DNA from: Paracyclopina nana
Lineage: Eukaryota; Arthropoda; Copepoda; Cyclopoida; Cyclopettidae
NCBI GenBank assembly: GCA_019096065.1
Contig: JAGUCH010000003.1
Coordinates: forward strand, 8,184,001 to 8,248,000
DNA length: 64,000 bases
Direction of reading: 5' to 3'
In this document: positions 1 to 11,526 of the stretch, in pieces
How the letters are laid out: each line of letters opens with the position of its first letter
How positions within the stretch are numbered: the first letter of the stretch is position 1
Position numbers and translations under genes: made by a program
The notes under the pieces: generated by a model
What the model was told of the DNA's origin: nothing
Databases searched by the model: none
What the model saw: only the letters and a program-made list of their open reading frames with translations

Positions 1-369
1 AAAGTGAAAGAAGAAAGGAATTGCTAATAGTTTTGATCGACCCAAGAAGCTAGCTTTAGCGCAGGCCAGCCACCGAAGTATATAGTCATTTAAACAGCAG
101 CACATAGCATTGTATAGTAGCATCTGTTTCTTGGCTTTCTAAACATTCTTCTCAGAGCGAGAGTGAGAGCGCACTCAAAAAGTAGTTGAAGTGGCTGAAT
201 TTGAATTCAGTGAGTTCTATCCTCTCTCACTCGGCTGGGTTTCGCCGCTCCAGTCAAGTCACAAGTCCACTTTTCGGTTCACCCCCTTTTTTTCCTGTAC
301 TATACAGGTAAGATAGATGCTATCTCACTCTACACCCATGGGACTCATCCATGATTTGTATCATTGCAG
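1..369 (+). other. Upstream region or 5' UTR exon and intron of the troponin I-like gene
   Basis: No open coding frame is supported here. A splice donor-like site (cag/gtaaga) falls at 307/308, and two candidate acceptors precede the next exon: one ending at 369 and one ending at 381 after a pyrimidine-rich run. If 308-369 is an intron it is 62 bp, which matches the short introns of the other genes. Alternatively, the true upstream coding exons lie left of the window and splice directly to 370 or 382. Confidence 0.4.
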
Positions 370-402
370 CCCCCGCCCTAGGGCGGGAAATCCGTCCGAA
401 AA

Positions 403-1067
403 ATGACTATCCCGCCGGAAGTGGCTCAGAGAGTAGGCGAGCCTAAAGCCTTAGATGAGCTCTCGCCCGATCAACTCAAGGCTGTGCTGAAAGAATATTA
501 CGACAAGTAAGAACCCCTTACTAAATGCTTAGAAGCATTTAGCTTTTTTAGAAAGCTACACTATTCATGCATACCATTTGGGTGTAAATTACTCCGTCCA
601 GGCCAAATTTGCCTCGGCTTAGCAAAAGTGCAAAGCTAAGGCCACACAATTAATGGGAAGGTTCACCTGCTTAGACAACAAGTCCTGAGAGATTTGTGCT
701 GTAAGGTCTGCAGCTTTAAACGAGAATGATAAGAAATGTAAAAGGTGGCAATCTTATTTTTGTCACCCAAAATAAGGGACAAGCATGCTAAGAAAGAGAG
801 AAAGCTCCTAGAGCAAAGGAATCTGAAAAACGCAGCAAGATTCGGTATGCAGTGAATTCTTCTACCATAACTTGACCGCAAATAAATGTTCTTTTTTTCA
901 GGTGGGTCGAAGCTGAAAGCGCCAAATACGATGTTGAACGCGATGTTCACATCAAGGACATGCAGATCCATGACTTGGAGATGGAGGTGTCGGACATGCG
1001 CGGCAAGTTCATCCTTCCCAAGCTGAAGAAGGTGCACAACTTCAAACTCATGGGAGGTGAAGAGTAA
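403..1067 (+). CDS. Troponin I-like protein, short form (89 aa) or 3' part of a longer gene
   Basis: Exons 403-506 and 902-1067 join in frame (GACAA/gtaaga ... ttcag/GTGG) to give 89 residues. The run EYYDKWVEAESAKYDVE, then DLEMEVSDMRGKF and LPKLKKV, aligns without gaps to arthropod troponin I from the IT-arm helix through the actin-binding inhibitory segment (DLRGKF...LKKVS). Troponin I holds muscle thin filaments off at low calcium. The family is usually about 180-210 residues. Here the N-terminal troponin C/T-binding part is missing, because an in-frame TAG at 379-381 closes the frame above Met403 when the acceptor at 369 is used. The C-terminal mobile domain is also missing, as the protein stops 12 residues after LKKV. 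An acceptor at 381 would remove that stop and connect to exons off the left edge. A donor-like GTGAAG or GTAAAC near the stop could extend the 3' end, but no matching exon was found. Family assignment is strong; gene boundaries are uncertain. Confidence 0.7.
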
Positions 1068-2914
1068 ACTGAAGTCAAAGTACTACTACTCAGTCTTCTG
1101 TGATGATGATACTCCCTACTTAAAAATAATTCCACCTGAAAAAACAACAACATCATTTCTCGACCATGATGACTTCGAAAATTTAAATGCCAGTGCGATC
1201 GACATCAACAATTTGAATTTGGCGAATTTTTTTGATCAACAACAATCCCAGCAACAACAACAAAAACAGCAGCTACACCAACAGCAGATGCGTCAACAAC
1301 AATAACAACTGTCATGCAGCACAACATAAAAAAAAAACACAGCAGCAAAATTCATGCCCCAACTCTTTTTGAAGAAGAAAAAAGTTCCAATGATGCCCTC
1401 CCAATTTCAAAATTCTCAAATTGAATCTATTTTCAAAATTTCATGCAATGTCACGCTAAATAATACTTCACGTTTGTTTCGTCTCGTTTTGTAGAACAAC
1501 ATGTTAAGCTTTTTTCTAAAAAAAATCATCACTAAATTTCGGCCCTCCCAACAAATGTTGTGCCCAATTAAGCCTAGCCTGGAGCGCGCCATCTGCTGGC
1601 GATGTGGTGCAAAACTGAGCAGAATTTCTTTCACTTCTACTATTGCAAACTTCACAAGGAGATGCAGCTAGGTGTCAAGCCATGAAAATGTCCAGACTAA
1701 CAAGACAGAAAATGACCAGAGCACCCCCTTTTCTGCTGCTGACCTCAACAAGTCAGCTGAAGTGTGCGAGACATTTTCTTGGTTGGCGCCAAAATTCAAA
1801 ACTCAGCATTGGGAAGCAGAAGAGTATATTCTTACAGCAGCTACTGAAAATCCAGATGAAAGCCACCAAAACTGCCATCAAGAGTGGCCAAGAAAACTAT
1901 TGAAAGAAATGATGCTTCAATTTTGACCCTATTGCCATCTGACGGCCTACATGCAAAAAACTGAACTACTGCCAAATTTAACCAAGCCCACCTTTTGAGT
2001 TTAGAAGGTCTTTGTGGAAGAGAGACAAAATATGAAGCTACTTAGATGGACTTTAACTTGATTTGGAGCCATCAACAGTGACTAGAACGACGTCAGTGTT
2101 TGCCAAACATCATCTACTACGATATGTAAATCTACTAAAAAGCAGTGTGTAGACCAAAATCAATGAACCTTGAGCAATTTACAGCAGCAGCAACAAATAA
2201 TAACTTTTTGAGCAGTACCACAACCATCTTTCTACGATAATCATGTAATATACTTGTGTGTAAAACAACTACGACTCTCCAGCCTTCTTTTCGTCACCTT
2301 GTTGCCCTGGCCTTTTTTCCACTCTGAAGAAGAAGAACAGTTTCAAAAGAGCAAAATTAGCCATCATTTTAATGGTGGCTTTGACAGGTGCTCCGCTTCA
2401 ATATTTTACAACGCGCAGGCAGCGAGCAATTTTCAGCTGACCTTGCCAATTTCTCGAGTCAGGATTATTTCCATGATCGATGGCGTTTTTAAAAAGCACG
2501 CATGGAATTCGCTAATGATGAAAAAATCTTGCCGATGATGACCTTCCCATGCAACATTCTGATATTCGAGCAGCCTAATCTAAGGAATTTTTGTCACTCT
2601 CGTGACGTCACTTGCTGCTACTTTCTAAATCATTCCAAGAAAGCCTGAATGATGTCTGACCTCTTGGCCAGCTTTTGTCCCACAACAATTCTTGGCCTCA
2701 GGACAAACAAGACTTTCTTTTCTTCAAAAGCAGCTGTAACGACCTCAAGAGATGTACGAAAGAGTTTTTTTCAAACTTTCTCTTTCGGGATACAAAATAC
2801 AGCTAACATGCTACCCATTCATTTACTGAAGGTGTAAATTTGATTTTCCCCACAGAAGTAATAACCCATTTAAGGCTTCTCAGCAGAATGTTTTTCCTTC
2901 GAGGATCTACTTAC
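1068..2914. other. Non-coding stretch with a CAA/CAG-rich tract
   Basis: This contains the 3' flank of the troponin I-like gene and, on the other strand, the intron after the last visible SLC12A8 exon. A CAA/CAG-rich tract at about 1237-1303 makes a Gln-rich 82-residue open frame (1057-1305) that overlaps the troponin stop. It resembles no known protein and is most likely untranslated sequence. The next SLC12A8 exon expected on the minus strand was not found. Confidence 0.5.
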
Positions 2915-4673
2915 GCTGTGGCTACCGCAGCCAAGGTTCCAATCGAGATATCCTGAGAGGGATTCTTGAGATCTCCACTCATGTTGATGCCAGCCATGAC
3001 TCCTGTCATTGCAGGGAAGAAAACTCCAAAAACACTGAACCAATTATGGTGATCAGTGTAGGCCGGTTTGCTATTATTTTTCCAAACAGTCATATTCCAC
3101 CCATAGAATCCGAACTCTGGAAAAATGTCCGTTTTTGATTTAATACGGCTCAATACGAAATGCCTACCTTCGTTAGTGTGAGTGAAGCTCCCAATGCCAA
3201 AATCCAGAGCTCCAAGAATAAGGATGGACAATAGAACGAATTGAAGCCGGATCACCCATTTCACTCCAGCCAAGTTGATCAAGGTGAGCATAAGAATGAC
3301 AAATCCAGCTACGCTTCGTTCGATCCATGGATTAGGTGTCTCCGAAATTAATCCAGCAATCGATTCTCCGAATCCAGTCGCACAAAGTGCATTTCCAATA
3401 GCCTAAAAATAGAGGAGACTGTCAATTAAAACAACAACGAGAAGGTTACCGCACGTTTCGTACTTCTTTCAGTTCGTTGTTATTGTTTTGGTTGTTTACA
3501 ATCAGAGACTTATATTTTAAGAGAAGTGCTGATGAAATGTAAACATTGCAGGTAGTGGTCACGCACTAAATCGTTCTACTGTCTAGCGCTATCTATAGCG
3601 CAATTAATACCCAAAAATGCCAAAAAGACTTTAACCTTTGTTTTCAATTTCTGGTAACTATGAATCAGCCGTGAATTTTTATTAAGCTTTTTACTAATAT
3701 TGAAATTTTCAATAAGAACTTCAAAAATACTTGTAATAGAAACAATATATTTTGATCTAATTAGAATTGAGAATAAAAGCACCATTTGGGCTCAAATGAA
3801 TACTTTTGGAGATATGACGAATCAAAAGTCTGCCCTAGCCCAGATGTAGTCAGCCAGCGCCGAGGGTTTATTATTGTCTCTTTTGGAGCGTGACCACTAC
3901 GTACATAACGCACCCTATGACGTCATCACTAATGCACTTCTCTTGAAATATAAGTCTCTGTTTACAATGAGATTAGCTAGTAGCAGCGTTAATTAGAATG
4001 CTTAGTCTTTTTGTAGCCAATTTAATTTAGAAAAAGCCAAACCTGTCCAAGAACGTAGAGAATGCCGACTGCAGCTCCTCTTCTGGAGCCAAGTACGTGC
4101 GAAATGAGGAAATAGACGCCTCCGGATTGAACATGGCAACGCTCACAAATCCCTATGGCTGCTAAAACGGCGATCAAGACAAGAGCCACCGCTCCCAGAA
4201 CAATCAAGGCAGCATGGCCAATTCCAGCTTCGGCTACAATCCATCCGGATCGGAGGAATACAATCACCCCAAAGATGTTGATCAAGCATGATGTGAAGAC
4301 GCCATCCCAAGTACCAAAAAGGACCCTCTCAGAGACCAGGAAATGGGACAACCACCAAGGCTGAGCCTTCGATCCCTTGGTAAGGAAAAGTAAGCAATTT
4401 AAAGCATTTTTTCCACCATATTGTTCAATATTGATTTTCAAAACTAACTTGTTCTTAATTCCGATTTCTGAGACTTGCCTCTAAGCAGCAAGATTGTGTA
4501 TTAGATAAAGTTACCTGATCATCTGCAAAGAGCTCATTGTCATTGACAACTTGACCGCTGTATGGATCTTTGCTTCTGGCATGCTCTGTTGATGAAGAGC
4601 CTTGAGTCAGTGGCTGCCTCTCCCCATCCAGGCCAAACTTGCTCCAGTTTGGTTCCTTTGAACCATTCTTCAT
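2915..4673 (-). CDS. SLC12A8-like cation-chloride cotransporter family protein, N-terminal half
   Basis: Three minus-strand exons are clear: 4673-4515, 4375-4043 and 3402-2915, all in phase, giving about 326 residues. The first has a soluble N-terminus (53 aa). The second begins with SKAQPWW and contains [20 protein letters not shown], the N-terminal transmembrane signature that closely matches animal SLC12A8, followed by the [12 protein letters not shown] re-entrant region. The third has [22 protein letters not shown] and [15 protein letters not shown], again SLC12A8-like. SLC12A8 belongs to the amino acid-polyamine-cation superfamily; chloride-cotransporter and nicotinamide mononucleotide transport roles have been proposed for mammals, the latter disputed. 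The last exon ends at a good donor (GC/GTAAGT) after about five membrane segments. No exon for the remaining segments and C-terminus is visible down to base 1. The gene therefore either continues off the window across the opposite-strand troponin I-like gene or is truncated. The middle intron (3403-4042) holds a hAT-like element. Confidence 0.88.
3503..3960. mobile_element. Non-autonomous hAT-like DNA transposon (458 bp) with 8-bp target duplication
   Basis: The element sits inside an intron of the SLC12A8-like gene. It starts CAGAGACTTATATTTTAAG and ends with the inverted complement (CTTGAAATATAAGTCTCTG); the first 28 bases match with two differences. It is flanked by identical 8-bp direct repeats TTTACAAT at 3495-3502 and 3961-3968. 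Subterminal inverted copies of GTAGTGGTCACGC lie near 3553 and 3885. An 8-bp duplication and CAG-type ends are typical of hAT transposons. No transposase frame is present. A relative with the same ends lies at 55523-56741 in the opposite internal orientation. Confidence 0.88.
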
Positions 4674-7200
4674 GTTTCTCTACCTGTTGGAGGCTCAGAT
4701 GTCCATATTGTTTTGGTTTTGTTCCATATGGATTCTACACCACTTGCGTGGGAGCTCATTCAGCTGAGAGCTTTCACTTTTACGAGAGTAGTAGAGACTT
4801 TCTCTCTCTCTCTCCCTTACTCCACACTTTTAGTTAGAGATATAACCACTACGCACTAGATTGCTATTTGTAAACTTTTTATCTCTCCTGAAAATAAGCA
4901 AATATCACACATATGCACTTTCAGAGTTATTAAGCAACGAGGTCTTGTTTCTTTCTTTTACAATTCTGGTGTTTAAGTCATTTTTGTCAGTGGAAATGTA
5001 AATCAATCTAATTAAATTAGTGCAATTACTGGATAAGACATTTTTTATCCAAAAGCAAGATAATTATTACGTGTTTGCCCATGAGATGGCGTTGCATGGA
5101 ATTTAGTTTCTATGTACCAATGCGAAAAAGTCATGAGCTTTCTTTTTACCAAGAGCTTTCTAATTTGTTGCGCGCACCGTCCTACGCGCACGTTTCTGTA
5201 CTTTCAGCTGACCAACGAAAATCCTCAAGTGCTTCCAAAAACCGGAAAAGCGGAGCTGGAATTTGCCTTCTGGATGTCATATCAAGCTCATTTGGATACC
5301 TGAGTGTCTTTGGTAAGTACCTCATATCTCTAATTTGATCTCTTGGAAAGACCCTTAACTTGTTATTTGTCATCGAATTACTAAGAAATGTTTAACCTTT
5401 CTAACTATGCTATGTAATGAGCTTTGATTTACAATTCTTCATTACAAATTCCTTATAAGAGGAACCTTGACTAATTCTCTTAATGAATTAAGCTTTATTA
5501 AAATATTTTAGTGATGAGCTTCATGATGACCAATATTTACTTTATTCTTAGCACTATCATTAAGAGCTGATTTGCTTTCTAAAGAAGCAACTTGCAAAAA
5601 TCTGTATCAAGTTAAAGTTGATATTTTGAAATTCCGGGCTTGGGTGAAATCGATTGCGAAATGCGCCGCAAAGGGCATGCATGCACTCTGGACCAACCGG
5701 TCTCTCGCGTTGCTTCCAACTCTCATTCATCCTCCAGCTTTCTTAGTGAAAGCAGCCTTAGTGAAGCCTAATATCTGATTTACCTCGCGCCAATCTATCG
5801 AACAGACACATAAAAGTTCGAATAAGTGCAGCCATTACCATACAAAGTGCATTGTGTTTGCATTCGTCCGAGCCGAAAACTTTGCCTGCATCATTGATAT
5901 TGCTAGCAAAGAAGAAATTGGCAAATTCCCTAATTCAATATGGTGGCAATATTTTCCAAGCTCTCCTCAGTTTCGTTTTGTATTTTGGCAAATGGTACTG
6001 TATTGATTTCAAGTCAAGTTTCATTAATTAAGCATACGAACTTTTTTGCCTCTGAAGGTTTCCCAGGCACATGCAAGGCCAGTTCTTGTTTGTAATTCGG
6101 GAACTTTTCTTAAGCACCTTGGTTTTTTTTACTGGCCACCTGGCAGCCTCTTTCAAAAACATGCTCCTTTTGCTTGATAGCAGAGGTTCACTGCCTATTA
6201 TCATTTATTCTCTCTGTTCAGTTGCCAAGTGCATTGCGAGCCAAGTAATCTTTGTCCCTTTGTGACCAAAGCACAATTTTGGCCACGAAATGGCCAGTAA
6301 GCAGGGTCCAGGTGTGTCCACAACTGCCCCCTTTCCCATCGCAGCCCAGCCTCTAAATCGGCACACTTTTGTTCAATTAAATATTCATAGGGGGTGTGCG
6401 CGCGCGATGTTTTTCATGGTATAAGATTTACGCAATGCAAATTTGATAATCGGAAAGCCAATGGAAATGTCGAGCTTGTGCATGTCTTGGTAAAAATATT
6501 CTCACCATGTTCCTTGAGAGCTAGAGAGCTACCGTATATATCCCAATGTGAATTCCATGCAAAGTGATATGAAGGCGTTTGACTCCAAACGAAAGTATTT
6601 GCTTTCCAAACAACCAAATGGCTCACACACCACTTGCCAAAGTTAAAATGTTTCCAGAGGACTAATAAGCTCATACTCAACTGCTACTTTGATTGATGAA
6701 GTCAAACTAACCTAGAGAACAGCATGACTTTTCCGTAAGTATACTACTCAATTGCTTACTTAAGCAATAGTCAAGTTGAGTGGAAAAAGTGCTTTCTATG
6801 GCAGAAAAAGCTCCCTTTTGAGGAAATTGGCTTTTTTTAAACTCGTGTGCATTTGAATGGCATCAAACCATCTTCCTTTGATGGTAGCTCATAACCAAGT
6901 TTACCTAAACTGAGATATAATGGCATCCTTTGCGAGAGCTAGGGGATGAGCCATTAATGGCTGAGCTATGTATTGATGTACGAAATAGCCAACCAGCTTC
7001 AAGTTGAGTAAATAATCTGCTTGGTCTAGTTTCAGTGTATCCTTGAATCTAGGCAACTCCTTCAGCCAAGCAGAAGGCTTTCTGAAGCAAACATTTTCCT
7101 AATATAATTTCTCGAAAGAAAAAATTAACTACGCAGTCCATGCTAGCTGAGCACTACCTTGTAAGGGTAAGGAAAAATCTCTAGTGAATTTGATGATATG
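4674..7200. other. Intergenic stretch, no supported gene
   Basis: The 5' flank of the SLC12A8-like gene includes a CT/GA run at about 4801-4822. A possible isolated plus-strand exon at about 5209-5311 (acceptor ctttcag, donor gtaagt) encodes a short unrecognised peptide and was not called. The rest shows no convincing coding or RNA feature. Confidence 0.5.
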
Positions 7201-7208
7201 GTAATGTG

Positions 7209-8110
7209 CGGTGGCAAAGAAACACAGAAATACGGCCTGACGGAAAATACGGAAAAAGCATCATTTCTTCTCACTTCACACCTATAATAAAAATTACACC
7301 TCGGCGTGATTCCGTGAAATCTAAATTCAAATAACACGGACATGGAGTAAACTTCAGATGAAAAACACGGACAGAAAAAATACTTAAAATAGTTAAAACA
7401 ATGAAAACTAAGTTAATTGTATAAACTATGTTAGTTGAGTAAATATTAAATTAAGTTTTGCGATCAGTTCTCGGTACATAAGCTTGTTCTCATGAAACTT
7501 AGTATATAAGGCAGGCGGTAAAATTGTTTTAAGACAAACAAAAAGAAAAAAAGGGGTCAATTTTAAGACTATTGAAAAATGTTCAATTTCAGTGCCAAAC
7601 TGGTTGCTTCTGAATCAATATGCATCACACAAATTCCTTTAAACCAACTCAAAAATTGCAGAGTTATTACAAGTAAGATACAGCTGAAATGATCAAAGCC
7701 ACTAAAACATAAATAAGTAAAATTTCTCCAAGAATGAATTTTTTGAGACAATATGCATACAGCATCCATAGTCTGCACAGTTCTGGAAACTCCAAAGTTT
7801 TTATAAGTACATTTAGCAGCCTAAAAGAGTATTTTCAATCCCTAACATTGCTTTGGACAGTTCATAATTGAACAAATAGTTCATCAAGGCTAGTTGAGCC
7901 AAGTTGGCAAAATAAATCCTACTTTGATTATTCATGTTCAGCCATTTCCGTGTAATTCCAATCAAGCTTATATCTATTTAATCAGCGTCCGTGTTATTTA
8001 AATTCTAATTTCACAGAATCGCGAAAAGGTATGATTATAATTGGAGGGGTCAAATGAGGTCATTTCCGCATTTCCGTGTTTCTGTGCGTCCGTAATATTA
8101 GGGGACCCTG
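7209..8110. mobile_element. hAT-like non-autonomous element (902 bp) with long degenerate inverted repeats
   Basis: The ends are flanked by identical 8-bp direct repeats GTAATGTG (7201-7208 and 8111-8118). The right terminus reads GGGGACCCTG, i.e. CAGGGTCCCC inverted, a classic hAT-type end; the left terminus is a diverged version. Inside the ends, about 110-140 bp on the left (ACAGAAATACGG ... AAATAACACGGACA near 7333) are the imperfect inverted complement of the right arm (about 7975-8100). Both arms are rich in CGGAAA/TTTCCG words. There is no transposase frame. It belongs to a different family from the CAGAGACTT elements. Confidence 0.8.
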
Positions 8111-8118
8111 GTAATGTG

Positions 8119-11100
8119 TCTCGTCTCTGGACCATTAGGGGTGTCCTGATGGCTTTAAGATGGCAGCCTCCTAGAAAGCAGGGAAGTTAATGCTCCAAAA
8201 AAGATCATCTATTACCCTAATTATATGGGCTCTTTTCTTCGGGAGCCTGTAATAAGATCGAATTTTCAAGAATTGTGAGGTACGTTATTGAGTGCCACAA
8301 TTTGTGAAATAGTTTTGGAACCGTAATATTTGTAACTGGTCTGATTTAAAGAATTTCTCTATTTTGTTCCCCATCTATGGACAACATTTTACGTTCTTAT
8401 TACCTATATTTTTTACAGCTTGGCCTGAAAACACTTAGCTGTATATCTTTCTTCAAGCAAAAAGCTTGAAATGGATAATTACTTTCGATCTATAACGTAG
8501 ACCTTATTATAGTTTCCCGGGTTTTTTTACTACAAGCCTATCCCTGAGCTGAGCTTTTGCTTTACTTTATCATGCCTCCAAAATCCCCTGTCATCGTAAT
8601 CGTATTAAAACACCCTCAACACACTGCTATTGTAGCGTAGTTTGATTAAAAATCCTGTTTTTCTCCTAGCTGCAATCGTGGAGTGATTTATGCTGCAAGG
8701 GTCTGCTGTTTACCTCCTCGTTTTGTCGCTGCTTTTCCAGAGTGTAGCTATATAGATTTTTTAATTCAGCCCTGTGTTGACAGCTTTGCTTCTCCCCTGC
8801 AATTTATAACGATGATAAAACGTAGTACAAACTATTGCATCCAATGTTTTATGGCACCAAAGTTGCTGTATACACTGCGAAAGTACCATTTCATATCTCC
8901 TTTTTTATTTTACACCCAGTCCCTGAAAGAGAAATACTTTTTATCTCCGCACTTTTTTCAGCCTATAAGCGATTCTCTTGCTGCCAACTGATTCCAATCT
9001 TTCATTGTGCGTGAGTTTTGCTACTGATCTACTATACATGATGAAAAGTCCAAGACCATCGTTTTGTGCAAAAATGTTGGCAAAACTTTTTCCTCATGGT
9101 TTGTCTGCTCTGGAGAAACAGCAAACGGAAAGAAATGATGTGTTCTTACAATGGGGTTGATGCCTTGCTCTCTCCCTATATCTGCATCAAAATCAGGGAT
9201 GCACAAAAATCAAGCTTTATTGATCAAAGTCAGCAAGTACAGTTATACACAGCTAGTGCTGATTATATCAGTAAGCATAAATGGCATGATATTGTACAAC
9301 GACTAAAAATTTTCGGTTTCGCGAGCATGTAAATCAACACACACGTTCTAGAGCTACCATACTCACGCGCAGTGCTGCAAAACTTTTGCTGAGAAAATGT
9401 CGCAGTCTACATGGTGTACAGCTATTTGAAGGGCTTCAGCAACTAGCAGTGCAGAATCTTCAGTATTACGTAAACAGTGCGGTGAAAATAAAGCATCAAA
9501 AGCTGTTGACGAAATGAGCAAACTTTGAACGTTCCCATGGGACCTCAAAGGGATTTTCTTTCCTGGCAGAAAATCTCTGCTGCAATTAAGGCCTAATGAT
9601 GCGTTCATTTACACTAGCAAAACAGTGCTTTTGCGATATGTGGTACTGCTAGTATCTCTGAAAGCAGTGAGCAAATTGCTCATCAAAAGTAATCATAAAA
9701 CAAGTGAAAGCCAATGAGCCTTGAGTTGCTCACAGTCATCATGCTTGTTATTTCTACAATGGCACAACATCCACTCACTTATGTACTTCTATTTATATTT
9801 GGCATCTCAAAAGGATCCTAATCAGAGCAAGCAGAGGGAGGAAGTGACCATATTTCCTTCTAGAGCCAAATCCATTGTTGCCAAGTGTTGGGACTAACTT
9901 GGAGCCATGCCCAACCTACGATTGATTAGCAAAAGCACATTTCAGCCTTGTTGTAGAAGCTTGACTGAGTAGAGAGTGCTTATTTGTTTACATCATGGAT
10001 TGCTGCTTTTTGGCTGGCAACTTTCTTTTAAAAACCAGCCTCTCTTCGGTCATCTTTCTGGCTGGTTAGGCATCCCACGGTGCGCCTCGGATAGTTTATT
10101 GCCAAAACTCTTTGGGAGTCTTCTTTTGAGAGAGATATCAATACATCATGTTACATAACAACTGTGCTACATGGTACTCTACTACCATCTTTTTCTCCAT
10201 TTTGTACCTGATTGGTCTAGGTATAAGATTTATGAGAAATATTGTAGGAGCGTTAATTTTTTACAACCTTATTTAGGAGATTTGCTGCTGCAGCATTGCA
10301 GCTAGCTCCTTCAGGACAATTGCTTAGGAGAGAAGAGGCTGTGGAACTAATTCTGAAAATTGCTGCAACATTGGCACCAGCACAAACTAGCCTTTTCCTT
10401 GCCAAGAAACAATTAAAGTTGCATGGTGAGAAATTAGGCTGCCAACTTTTCACAACTGAAAGCCTACCACTAGTCTGGGGGAAGAAGGCGCTGGAAATTA
10501 GCATTTCTGATATCCTATGTTCATTAGTAGTTCAGCCGGGTTCCTTTTTTCGCGCTTGCCCTTTTTCTTTGAGGTCCCAGCGGGAAAATGGTCGCAAAAT
10601 GTCCTCATTTCTGTCTCTAGACATTTTCCTCACTTCCAAATGCGCACTCCAGCCATAAATAGGGTTTCTTCTTCATCAGAAAAAACGCCTTTTATAATTC
10701 CTTCAACAATCTTACAATCTTATTTTTTGAGATACTATAAAACTTTACTCACTATTGTCGAGAAGGGAAAGCGCAAATAGCGTGCTCGTAAACAATATAA
10801 ATTATACCAGCAGCTTTCTTAGACAGCGAAAAAACTCCGGTAGTTGTAATCATTAAGATAAGCGTTGTCACGAGATGCAAGCTGGACTTGGAGCTTGGCT
10901 CCCTACCGGAATCTGATGATGATTTCTCTGATAATCATCCCTATAGTTACTGGCTATCAGATGAATAGCCCTACGCAGAAATGGTGCAATAAAAGAGAGC
11001 TGAAGACGGAATAACTCTACAGCAATATAAAGCTAGCTTTACTTTTATGCCGTTTCTGCTTGGTTTATGGGTAATTGGGATTTTTCATCACTTTTCCGAA

Positions 11101-11526
11101 TTGACCTTTTCACTTGATTGGCAATGTAGAAGCGTGATTCCAAGCATTGGGAAAATCTCTAAAAATGGATGATGCTTGAGCTTCCTTGTAATTTTCTGTA
11201 GGGATGACCGAGATTGTCAAAAGTTTTTCGGATGCACTCTTCTGCCTCCGTGAATCCTCTGAAGAAATTGCTTTGTGAAAAAAACTGTGATATTTTGAAC
11301 ATATCTTGCTCGCATAAAGGAGAAAGCCTGATTCTGGCCTGGTGTTGATTATGTGCGGACCCTTATTACACTCATCATTCGTATAATTGCTGTGGTATAA
11401 ATAAGTAAAAGCCAATTATGCCCGACGCTGCATCAATAAAGCAATACAGACCAATTAAGCTAAAAATCAGTTTTGCTTTCTTTTGTACCATCACAATAAA
11501 GCATGATGTATTTTTGCAGGTGGAAA
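8119..11526. other. Intergenic stretch, no supported gene
   Basis: Open frames near 8683-8991, 9363-9608 and 10258-10540 exist, but none has a recognisable domain, good splice context or a family match. At 11511-11519 an acceptor (tttttgcag) immediately precedes the fucosyltransferase start, so a 5' untranslated exon of that gene probably lies in this stretch. Confidence 0.45.

Noticed and set aside
1057-1305. Gln-rich 82-residue open frame after the troponin I-like stop
   Set aside because: It overlaps the troponin end in another frame, is driven by a CAA tract, and has no family resemblance; most likely 3' untranslated sequence.
5209-5311. Possible lone plus-strand exon with good acceptor (ctttcag) and donor (ggtaagt)
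   Set aside because: Two frames give plausible short peptides, but no neighbouring exon, start or known domain supports either.
8683-8991. 102-residue plus-strand open frame
   Set aside because: No domain, no splice context and AT-rich codons typical of chance frames.
9363-10540. Two Ala/Ser-rich frames near 9.4 and 10.3 kb that looked like paralogous helical repeats
   Set aside because: The apparent similarity is only compositional; nucleotide alignment by eye did not hold and no family fits.
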